This document shows positions 43,875 through 54,300 of a stretch of 64,000 bases of DNA, in pieces. Numbering within the stretch: the stretch's first letter is position 1; every line of letters begins with the position of its first letter. The stretch spans positions 3,308,485 through 3,372,484 of the forward strand of contig NW_015622542.1 of assembly GCF_000835495.1 (NCBI RefSeq), in the 5' to 3' direction. Made by a program: the position numbers and the translations under genes. The notes beneath the pieces are model-generated. The model was not told the DNA's origin and searched no databases. It saw nothing but the letters and a program-made list of their open reading frames with translations. This DNA comes from Cladophialophora immunda. Its lineage: Eukaryota; Ascomycota; Eurotiomycetes; Chaetothyriales; Herpotrichiellaceae.

Positions 43875-44824
43875 GTGAGATGGACAGTTCCAGGGGTTTC
43901 GCTCGTTCAACATGAGCGATGGATATATACGAGGGTGGGATGATTGACATCACCATCCTCTCCTGCCACCCACTTCCACCACCGCCATCATCATCATTCT
44001 CGGCGTCATTGTCAGTCATCCCAAAAGTAGATCTTGTGACCTACCGTGGCCTCTGCCGTACCTGGTTGTATTCGCTTCAACACGCCTTCTTTGTCCGGCG
44101 CCGCGTCCAATCCTAGGGCGTGCTATTAAGTAATAATCAAAAGGACCAGACGGCGCAGAGTAAGCACCATCCTGGTCCCTCTCCTAGGGCTGGTGAGGCC
44201 GAATCCTAGCTTGTTGCGGTCCCCATTTCATAATGCACACTGCTTACGTGATTTGGCGGTGCTTCTGTGGTGCTTCTGCTGCTTCGGCCCCCATGTCCTA
44301 CGGCTCCTGCGCGGCGACACAGCGTAACACCATCATCTCCTCGTGTCTCCTCCTACACTCCTCTAGACTCGGGCCTCCCACTCCTCCTCCTGCTTCAATC
44401 ACCCGTGGAGATAGCTCGCCGCGCCGTGGATCGTGGATCGCAGCAAGTCCCATCGGCCTTGTCTGCGTTTAAAGATCTGACACGAACCACCAATCTCCTG
44501 CTTGTTTTACCCTCGTTACCGGTAGGGCTTAACTAGATGGTGGGCGAAAGAGCTGAGCGCCGTGCATATAATACACCTTTGAGGGCTGAAACCATTCGAC
44601 CCGTCTGTCTCTGGACCATCTTACGGCCGCAAAAATGAGCAAATGGCCTCTTGCTGAGCACTGTGCTATGCGGGCACTGATACTTCAAGACCAAGCCGGC
44701 CAATCGTTAAGTTGAATACCTACGGCTCCCATTCAGACGGAGACCACTGTCTTCTCTGCACGGTATCAACACGATTTTCACCTGCCTCAAGGACGGACTC
44801 TGTGCTTAAGAAACCACGAGCCAA
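43875..44824. other. Intergenic region of 950 bp
   Basis: No gene recognised. AT-rich GCATATAATACACC near 44567 could be a TATA-like element of the next gene. Confidence 0.4.
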
Positions 44825-46883
44825 ATGCCTCTCGCGTGCCCGGACAACGTTTTCATCACGTACAGCAATCCCTCCGAACTGAAGAGCAGACAGAACCGCC
44901 GTGCTGTCTCGTCGTTCGCCTCGAAGAGCTACCGGCCGACCTCTAAGCGTATTGTGCTGGACCGGACGCACTATCGTCCGTTTGTGCGACGATCCGATGG
45001 AGAGACACCGCCGCCCACAGGGCCAAAAACGAAAAGGAAAACACCTCCGAGCGGGAGGCCAGAGCCTGCCTCGACGACCTCGAAAGTGACCTCCCCTCCT
45101 CGAGAAACCCAGCCTCGGGATGATTGCGTACTGGGAAGCCCCATGGCGGACCCCTTCACCACGTACCCTATCAGCCACGCACCTTACGTACCATTTCTGG
45201 TAGATTATTGTGAGTCTTCTCAACTCCTGCTCGACTGGACGCAGAACGGCGGTCCCCTTTGGCTACTACCATGTTGAATCTTTTGCACATGAACCCTACA
45301 ACACAAACCGGGGAAATGCTGGCTTCATCCGTCAAGCGAAAACACTGCTAACAGAGCCTCTCACACTACAGTCATCCGGTTTCTCACTCCACGGTTCAGT
45401 CCTGCACTTGCAGTCGAGACCAGCCGCTATCTCATTTGGTTCAACGTGGCGCTGCAGAATGCCGAGCTGTTCCACGCGCTGATCGCCTTGAGTCAAGTGT
45501 ACTACAACATCGACGTCAAGGGGTTCGGCAACACCCACTGGACGGCGTTGTACCACCGGGGTGAAGCATTGAAGCAGCTCAGGCACAAGGTGGAGACGGC
45601 TAAGAACGCGGACGATGATGCTGCCATCTTGACCGCCCTGTGGTTGATGGATGTCGATGTAGGTACCTTGGGGCTCGCACTTGGGGTGGCTCGTTGATGG
45701 AGAATGCATCATGCTGACAGTCTAGGTGGCGCATGGCGATCTACATGCTTATTCAATGCACAAGCGGGCTAAAGAGAGAATGGTGTGGACCAGAGGTGGG
45801 ATCAGGAAGCTGAGCGCCGAGCTGCAGGACGAGCTGTTGAAGTTCGTGATTTTGTGTCATCCCCTATCCGCGAGGTCATTCACTAATAGATTGTCCGCCA
45901 GGAGCGAATTCTTCTTGCCGCTTCTCCTGCACGGCAGGTTCGTGTGCGAACTCACCGACCAGGACGATGTTCTGGTCAGATTCAAAGAAGACCGTCCCGT
46001 CAAGCCGGCACAATTAGGAGGATTCCAGGGACTCTTCTCCGTGATAGCCAGTAAAGGTCTCATCACATCCCAGGCCGTCGAGATCCTTCAGCGGATCTTC
46101 AGGCAACTTTCGAGGGAGCCGCATTTCCTCCGCAATGGCAGTAAACGGAAAGGAGACGATGAGGATGAGGACAAAGGCTCGCCACTGCCGCAGCCCGTCG
46201 ACCAAGCGTTCAACGAAATGAGTCGAGTCCTCCGCATTACTGAGGAAGTTGGTCCACAATCGCTGCACCACAGACTCCTCCTCGCCCTGCTGGTCTATAT
46301 CTTCAACTTCCATAATCAACCACAACTACTGCCTCCGGTGAAGACACCATCTGCCTCCTCGTCATTGTCCTCGTCGTCTTCTTCCGCTGGTATCACCACC
46401 AAGACCCGCCATCCCTATCTGGACATCTTATCGAACGTGGCCCTCGAGCTATCCCAGCCCAGCAACCCAAGCGACCCTCACTCCGTCACCGAGCGCGAAG
46501 TCACGCTGTGGACCATGGTGGCGATCGCGTCCGCGTCGAGCTTCAGTCCGTGGCGGCTCGAGATCCCGTTCATGGGACACCTGATTGAATGGATGGAGAA
46601 GGATGAAGATGAAGACGAGGAGGAAATGGGTGGCGACAACACGAACGTAGTGGTATTTTCTCAACCAGATACGAGCGGTCGAGACGGCGGCAGTGAAGCC
46701 CAGACGACGACCTCCATACCACGGCCCGGGAGTGGCGACAGAGGAGGCGGCGGCAAGAACCTGGAGCAACTCACGGCGTGCCTGAGAGGGTATTACCTGT
46801 ACGGGGCAGACAAAAAGACGCTGCGGAGTCTGCAGAAATGGGCAGCCACAGAGCCGGTACCGACACACCATCCTCCCACATGA
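44825..46883 (+). CDS. Fungal transcription-factor-like regulator without a visible zinc cluster
   Basis: Exons 44825-45209, 45372-45658 and 45726-46883 give 609 aa. The N-terminus (VFITYSNPSELKSRQNRRAVSSFASKS) and the basic Pro-rich linker match a large group of fungal proteins that carry the fungal-specific transcription factor (Zn2Cys6-associated) domain but no Zn2Cys6 cluster, often labelled tachykinin-family in databases. The middle (LIWFNVALQNAELFHALIALS, ALYHRGEALKQL, ILTALWLMDVDV) is the helical regulatory domain. The third exon carries acidic and Ser-rich low-complexity stretches (SSLSSSSSSAGITT; EKDEDEDEEEMGG). An unrecognised extra intron near 45860-45900 is possible, where the frame is atypical. 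Targets unknown. Confidence 0.8.
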
Positions 46884-47965
46884 GCATGGCATGGCATGGC
46901 ACGAGTTTGACCGTCGCCGAGGCGAGATATGAAGCCAAGAAGCGGGAACCGCATTGTGCATCCGTCTCTTCTATACGACTCACCCTGCCACGCTGGAGAT
47001 GCTCGTCGGATCAGCAGTCCAGTCCAGTCCAGCCTAGTCCAGCCTAGTCCAGCAATGACGCCCTCATTTCACTCCCTCCTTCCATCCGCCTAGGTTACAG
47101 AGGATGAGAAAAGCGAGCTGGAGGAGATAGAAAGAAGAGAAAGCTCCTCGGTCGAACCAAAGAGATACGAATAACGATAAGATAACCCAGACCCAGACCC
47201 AGACCCAGACCCGTCCACGAACCCGAGCGTTCATTCCTAGGAGATCGCATAACATATACTTTCACAATGACCCAGGTCTATATACCACGAACCCAAATTC
47301 CGGATCTGCACATGCGTATGCGTGTGGGTATGCGTATGATACGTGCTCCGAACCGAGTATCGAGATCCACGTTATAGCCTCTTGTCCTTTTTCTGCTCTC
47401 TCTATACCATGTAATCGGACAGGGCACTACTTGTCTGATCTTGTCGACCTTTGTTCTTCTTTGGTCTGTGCTCCGATCACCTCTGTACCTCCGTAGCGAT
47501 CGATCTATCTACCTATCTATCTAGCTAATTAGCACATGCTATACGAGCCACACACAACGGGCTAGTCTTTTTGTCCCACAATCATTCCCACCATCCCCCT
47601 CAAAAAAAAAAACCCTGGCGCAGAAAATAAATACGCTATTAGTACGGAGTACATGTTCCGAGTTCCGAAGAAAGGGAAAAGGGACAATATTACCGAGTTT
47701 GCTTGTTCCCCAGTCCCCAGTCCCGTCTCCCGGTTCCGGTGGTGACTCACTTACATCCATCCATCCATCCATGCATACATACATACAAACACGGGTACAA
47801 ACATACATGGGTACATAGACAGTAGATAGAAAAAAGGTCCTGTACATACATACTTACTTACATACATACACAATCACACCCCCGGACTACTGCACAACCA
47901 CGCACGCATCAGAACAGAACCCCAGCCCCGACACCAGCCGTCCAGAAAACACAACAACCATTATC
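46884..47965. other. Intergenic region rich in simple repeats
   Basis: It contains (GGCAT)n-like sequence near 46887, (CAGTC)/(CAGCCTAGTC)-type repeats at about 47020-47055, (ACCCAG)4 at 47185-47208, (CATC)n at 47754-47771 and (CATA)n near 47775 and 47845-47870. No gene seen. Confidence 0.6.
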
Positions 47966-48922
47966 ATGACTCTACACGTCCGCCTGCTCTCCCCCTCCAA
48001 CCCGGACGACCACCTCTACCTGCCCGCCATCGCGCGGATCCATCTCGCCGCCTGGCTCACCGTGCCGCTCATGCGGGCGATCTACTACGGCCCGCCCGAG
48101 GCGTATCCGGGGTACATCAGCTCGATGCTGGAGCGCCACTCCCAGGCGTTTCACCGGGAGGAGAACTGTCGGTTCGCGGTTGTCTTGGACGATACGTTAC
48201 CCGCCGACGAGGAGGTGGTGGTGGTGGTGGAGGAGGAGGAGGAGGAGCAAAGAACGGTAAACGCCCGAGGGAGGCCAAAGGGCAGAGTCATCGCCGCCAT
48301 CAAATACTACATCATCGATAATGGTCCGGCTCCAGCGGCCTCTGCTACCACCAACACTACCACAGCACCAGAACAAAACTCGGCCGGCGCCTCCTCAACA
48401 GCGAAACGAACATGGCCGCCGTACTCGCATGCCGCCCTTGCATCAGACTTCTGGTCCCATCTCGTCCAGGCACGGACCCGGCTCAATGCTTTCCTCGGCT
48501 CCCACGTCCTTGTGGATAACCTGTACACTGATCCAGCTCACCATCGTCGCGGTGCGGGTGGGATGCTTATGCGGTACGCATGCGACGAGGCTGACCGCAG
48601 AGGGTGGCCCAGTATGCTGGAAGCCTCGCCCAAGGGTATTGGGGTCTACGAATCCGTGGGATTCCAAAGATTCAATCCAGGAGGAAGCGACGAACCAGGC
48701 GGAGCAGAGATATGGGTGGACCTCCATCGATGGGAAAATGGGGGAGACAGAGGGGTCGAGTTTTCGGAGCAGAGGCTGAAGCAAGTGCAGGATGATGGAA
48801 GGAGAGGAGAAGGGTGGTATTGTCAGGTTCTCATGGTTAGGCCTGCTGGGACTGCTTCCACCAGCCCCAGCGATCAAAAGGAAGCCGCCGAGGTAGGAAA
48901 GGGCGAGGCTGCAGTAGTATAG
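47966..48922 (+). CDS. GNAT-family N-acetyltransferase with low-complexity insert
   Basis: A single exon of 318 aa. The N-terminal part (ARIHLAAWLTVPLMRAIYYG) precedes an insert at about residues 82-95 encoded by GAG/GTG triplet runs (Val5 then Glu6), followed by IAAIKYYII. The GNAT core is VDNLYTDPAHHRRGAGGMLM (motif A, R-R-G-A-G-G for acetyl-CoA) and WPSMLEASPKGIGVYESVGF (motif B). Fungal GNATs of this type often acetylate small amines, but the substrate here is unknown. It is related in layout to the GNAT gene at 53490 (SPEGEPLYKQMGY in the matching position), though the two are clearly divergent. Confidence 0.88.
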   Translation: MTLHVRLLSPSNPDDHLYLPAIARIHLAAWLTVPLMRAIYYGPPEAYPGYISSMLERHSQAFHREENCRFAVVLDDTLPADEEVVVVVEEEEEEQRTVNARGRPKGRVIAAIKYYIIDNGPAPAASATTNTTTAPEQNSAGASSTAKRTWPPYSHAALASDFWSHLVQARTRLNAFLGSHVLVDNLYTDPAHHRRGAGGMLMRYACDEADRRGWPSMLEASPKGIGVYESVGFQRFNPGGSDEPGGAEIWVDLHRWENGGDRGVEFSEQRLKQVQDDGRRGEGWYCQVLMVRPAGTASTSPSDQKEAAEVGKGEAAVV

Positions 48923-49181
48923 TTGTCGAGCAGTGGCTCGAACCGGTCACGCCTGGACAGCACTTGCGCAGAGTCTCGAGACTACACCTGGAGCATGGGC
49001 TTCACCACTCCGTATATATCCCCTTCAGTCAGCAGCTCTTTCGCTCTGATCGTGTATGAGATGCTGTGGACTGAACCTGGTCGACCTCAGAGCCAACTTG
49101 GACTTGCCTTCTATCCATGAAGGACGTGTCCATTTGCAAGTGCCTCTTTTCACAGGCACCGGGTGTTCTTCGTCGCCTTCT

Positions 49182-50762
49182 TCAAGGGTGTTGCCCGTGG
49201 ACTGTACGAGCGCTTCTCGTGGGAGCTGGAGGCCGCCCGTCGATAATTGACCCGCCTGAATTCCGGACGCACCTCAAAACATCCCCCACCAAGTACAGGC
49301 TCCCTGTGATACACAGCTTCAATTCCAAACGGCTGTCTCTCGAGTCCCTTGAAGCGACGCTGATCGCTTGTCTTAGAATTATTCTCATCTTCTCGTCAGG
49401 AGTGGCTTGAACACGTTGGCCAACAATGCCTTCGATGTACTCATCACAAAGAGCCTCAACAACGCCATTCGTGTACTTCCTGGCGATCTTCGCCAGTTCA
49501 ATGGCTCCCATGCTCTTCACCCACGGCATTCCGTCGACAGGCCCAAAAGAACACGTCACAACATTATCGGCGGGTCCGATCAGCAGCTGGAGAATTTCGT
49601 CGACTTTCTTGTCGTTCTTGACAGACAAGAGCCATGTCACAGGTATCGAAGGGTAAGGATCAGTAGGCCGCCATTGAACCTTGACGTAGGCTGCCAGAGC
49701 TGTAGCTGATTGCGGATTGTGGGCCCCATCGAGGAGGACCTCTGCGTTGAGGCTGGAAGTTGTTGGGTCAGCTTGCAATTGTGCTGCCATATCCTGTAGA
49801 TTCTGGGGCAGGAGTGTGGGTGGAAGCACGAGCCATTGCAGGCGACCAGGGAGTGACGATTGGGCCTGCGGGATAAGTATCTCGAGGGCCGACTTCACTG
49901 CTTCAAAACGCTTTCGATCTGTAGCAACAAGGTAATCCCGGGGGAAAGCCAACGGTGTCGGTGATGTCTCCCCGGGGCGGTGCGGTCTGGGTGCGTACAA
50001 GGCGCTGAGGCGTTCCTCCGCAATCCGAAGGCAGGAAAAGGCGAGGTACAGGTTCTGCGCCTGGTGTTTCGCCAGACCTAATCGCCGAATGACCTCCTCA
50101 AATTCACGCCTTTTCTCCTCGACAGAAATATAGATACCTTCTGTTCCGTCTCCTCCCCACCCCAATTCTTTCAATCTGCTTTCAGCCACGTCGATAACAC
50201 TGCTCTGGTTGCTCTGGTCAAGCACGACGGGCACCCCCGGCTTGAAGATTCCCACTTTTTCCGTGGCGACAGCCTCGAGCGAGTTACCCAGGAACTCAGT
50301 ATGATCCAGCCCAACCTTTGTTAAGACGCTAACCACCACATCTTCCGGTCTCAACACATTGGTGGCATCAAGCCGGCCTCCGAGTCCACATTCGATGACG
50401 GCAACATCTACCTTCGCATCCGTGAATAGCTGGAAGGCTGCGGCCGTGAGGATCTCGAATTCGGACGCCTCGATGTTTTCCTTGGTGTTCCGCTCGCGGA
50501 AGTGTTGCTCGACCTGCAAGAATCGGTCTTGGTCGACAACCACCCTATTGAGGGTGATGCAGTCCCACCGGTCGATCAGGTGGGGAGAGGTAAATCGCCC
50601 AACTTTGTAACCCAAGTGGCCAAGAAACGTCGAGACCAGGGCGGCGACGCTGCCTTTGCCATTGGTCCCAGCGATGTGGACCGCTCTCCAAGGTAGGGTG
50701 GGATGTGCACTGAACAGCGGGTTAAGCAACTGGGTGACTCGTTGGAGTCCGAGATTGATCAT
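49182..50762 (-). CDS. FOL3: Dihydrofolate synthase / folylpolyglutamate synthase, Fol3-type
   Basis: 526 aa on the minus strand from ATG 50762 (MINLGLQRVTQLL); the open frame reaches 50807 but has no ATG upstream. The ATP-binding loop is AGTNGKGSV (residues 31-39); TSPHL, ECGLGGRLDATNV, HTEFLG, EKVGIFKPGVPVV and DGAHNPQSA are Mur-ligase/FPGS signatures. The short N-terminus without presequence and the start INLGLQRVTQLL fit the Fol3 (dihydrofolate synthase) branch that joins glutamate to dihydropteroate; a polyglutamate role cannot be excluded. It is longer than yeast Fol3 (about 430 aa), with extra C-terminal sequence. Confidence 0.92.
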   Translation of the reverse strand: MINLGLQRVTQLLNPLFSAHPTLPWRAVHIAGTNGKGSVAALVSTFLGHLGYKVGRFTSPHLIDRWDCITLNRVVVDQDRFLQVEQHFRERNTKENIEASEFEILTAAAFQLFTDAKVDVAVIECGLGGRLDATNVLRPEDVVVSVLTKVGLDHTEFLGNSLEAVATEKVGIFKPGVPVVLDQSNQSSVIDVAESRLKELGWGGDGTEGIYISVEEKRREFEEVIRRLGLAKHQAQNLYLAFSCLRIAEERLSALYAPRPHRPGETSPTPLAFPRDYLVATDRKRFEAVKSALEILIPQAQSSLPGRLQWLVLPPTLLPQNLQDMAAQLQADPTTSSLNAEVLLDGAHNPQSATALAAYVKVQWRPTDPYPSIPVTWLLSVKNDKKVDEILQLLIGPADNVVTCSFGPVDGMPWVKSMGAIELAKIARKYTNGVVEALCDEYIEGIVGQRVQATPDEKMRIILRQAISVASRDSRDSRLELKLCITGSLYLVGDVLRCVRNSGGSIIDGRPPAPTRSARTVHGQHP

Positions 50763-51336
50763 ATTGGTGAAAGGCGACAGACGAGAGGTACCAAATGAAC
50801 GACACACAACGGGTCCACGAGACCGAGACTGATACTAACGATGACAAAAGTAGTTGGGGACGAATTTGCCAATATATTAAGTAATGCAAATGATGGAAAT
50901 ATGACTCTTCGTTTCTGTGCCGTGTGCGGAAGATTGTATGCCGGAGATAATCATAATGTAGACGGGTGGCAGCAAGGAAACAGAGGGAGAGGTTGGAAAA
51001 GGATGGAATTCTTTGGCAGAGAGATACAGGAAGTTACGACGGGTTGCATCTGGAGACGAAGTCGCAACCTGGAGCGTCACGATGTTGTCGAGAGCCTTGC
51101 GAGGAGGGGCTGGCCAATAAGGGTCTGGATTGCCTCGTGACGAGGCTGGGCGGCTGTGTCTGCAGCGACGAAGGCTGCTTAGATCACAGCCACCTTCATT
51201 ATTTATGCGCAGTACGGTGCACTTCACTTCCTTTCCTTCTTTCCTTCCTTCTAAACGGTATCCAGCGCCTCGCTAACATCAATCAGCCGAGAAAGCCTGT
51301 CCAAATCCTACCAGAAGTCCGCCCAAGCGCAGTCAC
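50763..51336. other. Intergenic region between FOL3 and the ABC1 kinase gene
   Basis: It holds the FOL3 promoter (minus) and the kinase gene's 3' flank. CTTCCTTTCCTTC-type pyrimidine runs occur near 51228-51250. No gene seen. Confidence 0.45.
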
Positions 51337-53108
51337 TCACTCGTCGAGACCCAAGTGTCGTCGTAGAGATAAATACCGCTCATAGCCAAACAACTTCAGC
51401 TCGACCCTCATGAAGCTCGCCCATGCCCGTAACAGCCTCCAAAAGTTTTGCGGGAGGAAGAGACTCCCCCTCCGCCGAATCGTTTCCTTTTCGTTCTGCC
51501 AGACAGTCCAACTCGCGTACTTGGCCAAAATCAGCATTGGCCTCATCGGCTGAGTCGACCCCAGTGCCTCATCCAGACTCCTCGTGAGATCGTTTGTTTT
51601 CAGTATGAGAAGGATGATGCGGGGGACATGGCCCAGCAGCTGGACAAGTTGCGCGAGAAGGTCTTGTCCAAAGACCTCGCCGATCGCTTCCTTTTCCATG
51701 TCGTTCCGTATTGAAGTGGTGACCTCCTTACGAGTCAGGACCCGATAGTCGCGGCCCGTAATGGCGGAGGCGAACAGGGGAAATTCTTTGTCGCCAATGC
51801 CCGCGACTTCATAGGCATATTTGCGCATTTTCTCCTCGTCCGCGTCGATAACAGCGAGCCACAGCTTCGCATAGTCCCTCCTCAACTTGTCGTCCGGCAT
51901 TCGATAGAGCCCATGGTCATAGAGAATGACGTCGAAATTATAAGGATACCTCCTCTTGGGGTTGTGGCGAATGGCAATATTTCCTGCGTGTGGATCACAA
52001 TGTAACGGAGCGCCTCTCGAAAAGATCATGACGTTGAAGATGCGCGCCAGCGTCGCCGACACTTCGGCGCGCGAGATGTTGTGCTCTTTGAAGTAGGGCA
52101 GATTATCCACCCTCGCTCCCATAACATAGTCCATGACCAGAATTCTCTTGTTGGCCGATATCACCTGAGGGATGACGAGCGGGAACCGGGTATGCCGTCC
52201 GAAGTACTGCTTCGCATACATGGCGTTCTGCCCCTCGAGCCTGAAATCCAACTCTTGCGGCAGAGAAAAGTCCATCTCGTTACTCAACCATTCCAGGTCA
52301 TAGTCGGGAAATGCTCTCTTCAGCGTGCGGAAAGTGAATCTTGTCAGGGCCAGATCCAGTGGCACCCACTCTTCGAGACTGGGATGTTGCACCTTAACCG
52401 CCACTCTCTGACCTGTATCCTTCATGACGGCCAAGTGCACCTGCGCCAACGACGCTGCGCCGATTGGCTCTTTCGAGAAGTCGTCAAAGTGGTCCTCTAT
52501 TCGATGGCCCGTGTCTCTCAGGTACATCTCTTCAATCGATTCGTAGGATGAAACAGGGCACTTGTCCTGCAAGGGGACGAAGGTCTCGGTGTACTCGGTA
52601 GGTAGCAGATATCCCATCGACGAGATGTGTTGACCTAGTTTTATGAAGATTGACCCATTGGCCTCCATGGCCTTCAGCGTCCGGTCGGCACATCGTTTGT
52701 GGCAAGCCTTGAGACTCTTGTCGTGCTCTTCCGGATCGTCGTGCTGTTCATTGAGCGTTACTCGGTAGCTTGCTCCTGTCAGCATCTTGCCTGCGAGTTG
52801 CATATAGAGATAGGAGTTCCATACTCATTTATGCACACCGCCAACGTCGACACCACCCTTCCGGTCCTCTCTGCTGCGAGCCAGCCATGCTTGATGTCAT
52901 CTCCAAACAACAACAGACTTGCGCCTGCAGATCCACCTGCAGCCGCCCAATACACAGCCTGGCGCGGTCTCACAACCTTGACCGGTCTCCGATAAGAGGT
53001 GAAACCCCTTCGTGGCTTGTCGAACGGCTTTTGTAGGGTTTTGCAGCGAGGACACGTCCAGGTGGCACGGCCTCTGAGGGAGGCGAGGGGATTGTTGTTG
53101 ATTCGCAT
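51337..53108 (-). CDS. MCP2: Mitochondrial ABC1/ADCK atypical kinase, Mcp2/ADCK1 type
   Basis: Exons 53108-52825 and 52768-51337 give 571 aa. The N-terminus is basic (MRINNNPLASLRGRATWTC...KPRRGFTSYRRP) and followed by a hydrophobic segment (AVYWAAAGGSAGASLLLFG), fitting an inner-membrane mitochondrial protein. The junction gives CIND/YRVTLNEQ, using a GTATGG donor and GCAAG acceptor with CTGAC upstream. ADCK signatures: SIFIKLGQHISSM (KxGQ), GAASLAQVHLA, VAVKVQHPS, ELDFRLEGQNA, LHCDPHAGNI (catalytic), and YDHGLY in place of DFG. Yeast Mcp2 acts in mitochondrial lipid homeostasis; substrates of the family are not settled. An alternative start inside the intron (52803) would lose the targeting region. 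Confidence 0.93.
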
Positions 53109-53489
53109 GAGCGAGATGTGTAGTAAGACTACTGATCCGACATAGACGGCAGGCTGCTTGTTGCTTTCAAGTGACAATCGGTACGAGGCAGGCGTCTAGT
53201 CTCTGGGAGCGATGATGGGCCGTCAAGCTCAGATCCAAGAAATATTGATCGCTTCGAGGCATCTGATCACCAGATTTCGGGGGATCGAATCACCGATCAC
53301 ACGACGGCAGAGAGGAACGAGAAATTTGCGGAGTCTGGACGACGCAATGACGTACCCAGCCCAGCACATGTTTTTTCCCCATGAAACCATTGCTGTCCTC
53401 CCAACAAAAATACAGCAGGCTTCTCGAAATGAAAATAAGAGGGCGACATGTGCTATTGAATTGCTGGGCGAACGAAGATGCGTATGGCT
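53109..53489. other. Intergenic: kinase promoter and GNAT 3' flank
   Basis: About 380 bp; nothing beyond the presumed promoter of the minus-strand kinase gene. Confidence 0.45.
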
Positions 53490-54278
53490 TCATACACCCC
53501 CGTTCTCTATCTTTTCCACCGGCTCTCTGACTAACGTCCTCTTCCCCTCCAGTCTAATCCTCGCTACCATCGCTGGGCGTCGCATGTGTAGATACTCGCT
53601 CAAAAAGCTCTCCGTCTGGATCCTCACTCTCTCCTTCCCCTCGTATCCCATCTGCTTGTATAGCGGCTCGCCTTCCGGAGAAGCTTCAATCCAGCACGGC
53701 AGCATCAGCGCGTCAGCCACGTCATTCCCCCACTGCATCATCATGCGTCCACATCCTTTCCCCTGATAGTCTGGGTCTGTGAAGAGGATGAAGCAGAGGA
53801 CGTGGCCTTCGGTGCATTCGCGACGGCGACGGGTGAGGAAGTCTTCCAGCAAGAAAGCGGCATCAGCTTTTTCCTGCTCGGTTTCGAGGTAGGAAAAGGC
53901 CGGTTCTGTCTTGCCGTTCGTTTGACTCTCGTTGTTCTCCGGTGCTTCTTGCTGCTCCTTGGGGGTCACGTAGGTAGGGAAGATCTTCCAATTACTCGTG
54001 CACACGATTCTTTTCCTCCGCTCCGTGGCAATTGCATTACCCTGATCATCAAGTACATTCACGTCGACCTCCTCATCCAGATCCTCGATCTTGAGAAACA
54101 CGTCTGCCGGGTCATTCTGCAAGCCGTTCAGGAGCGTCCTTTTGGAGTATGCATAACTGGCAGGGGACTTTCGCCCAAAGAAAACATTGCACAGGTCGAC
54201 GTTGCGAAATGCTTCGAACATTATCGGGACGATGGCGTCGAGGTCCCGCGGCTCGAGGCGGGAGAGAACGAGATGCAT
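53490..54278 (-). CDS. GNAT-family N-acetyltransferase
   Basis: A single exon of 262 aa from ATG 54278. The start LVLSRLEPRDLDAIVPIMFEAF is typical of small fungal GNATs. A charged linker (TPKEQQEAPENNESQTNGK) precedes the core FILFTDPDYQGKGCGRMMMQ (motif A, Q-G-K-G-C-G) and LPCWIEASPEGEPLYKQMGY (motif B). The substrate is unknown. The 22 bases before the ATG on the coding strand are five CCAA units plus CA, an unusual repeat leader. It is distantly similar to the GNAT gene at 47966. Confidence 0.88.
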   Translation of the reverse strand: MHLVLSRLEPRDLDAIVPIMFEAFRNVDLCNVFFGRKSPASYAYSKRTLLNGLQNDPADVFLKIEDLDEEVDVNVLDDQGNAIATERRKRIVCTSNWKIFPTYVTPKEQQEAPENNESQTNGKTEPAFSYLETEQEKADAAFLLEDFLTRRRRECTEGHVLCFILFTDPDYQGKGCGRMMMQWGNDVADALMLPCWIEASPEGEPLYKQMGYEGKERVRIQTESFLSEYLHMRRPAMVARIRLEGKRTLVREPVEKIENGGV

Positions 54279-54280
54279 TG

Positions 54281-54300
54281 TTGGTTGGTTGGTTGGTTGG
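54281..54300. repeat. (TTGG)5 microsatellite in the GNAT 5' leader
   Basis: Five perfect units ending two bases from the start codon of the minus-strand GNAT gene; it reads (CCAA)5 on the coding strand. Confidence 0.95.

Noticed and set aside
47185..47208. (ACCCAG)4 as a telomere-like repeat
   Set aside because: It does not match TTAGGG/CCCTAA, is only four units, and lies among other simple repeats.
52769..52824. Alternative splice in the ABC1 kinase at the earlier CTCGCAG acceptor
   Set aside because: That acceptor breaks the frame with the GTATGG donor; the later GCAAG acceptor keeps it and restores the conserved junction.
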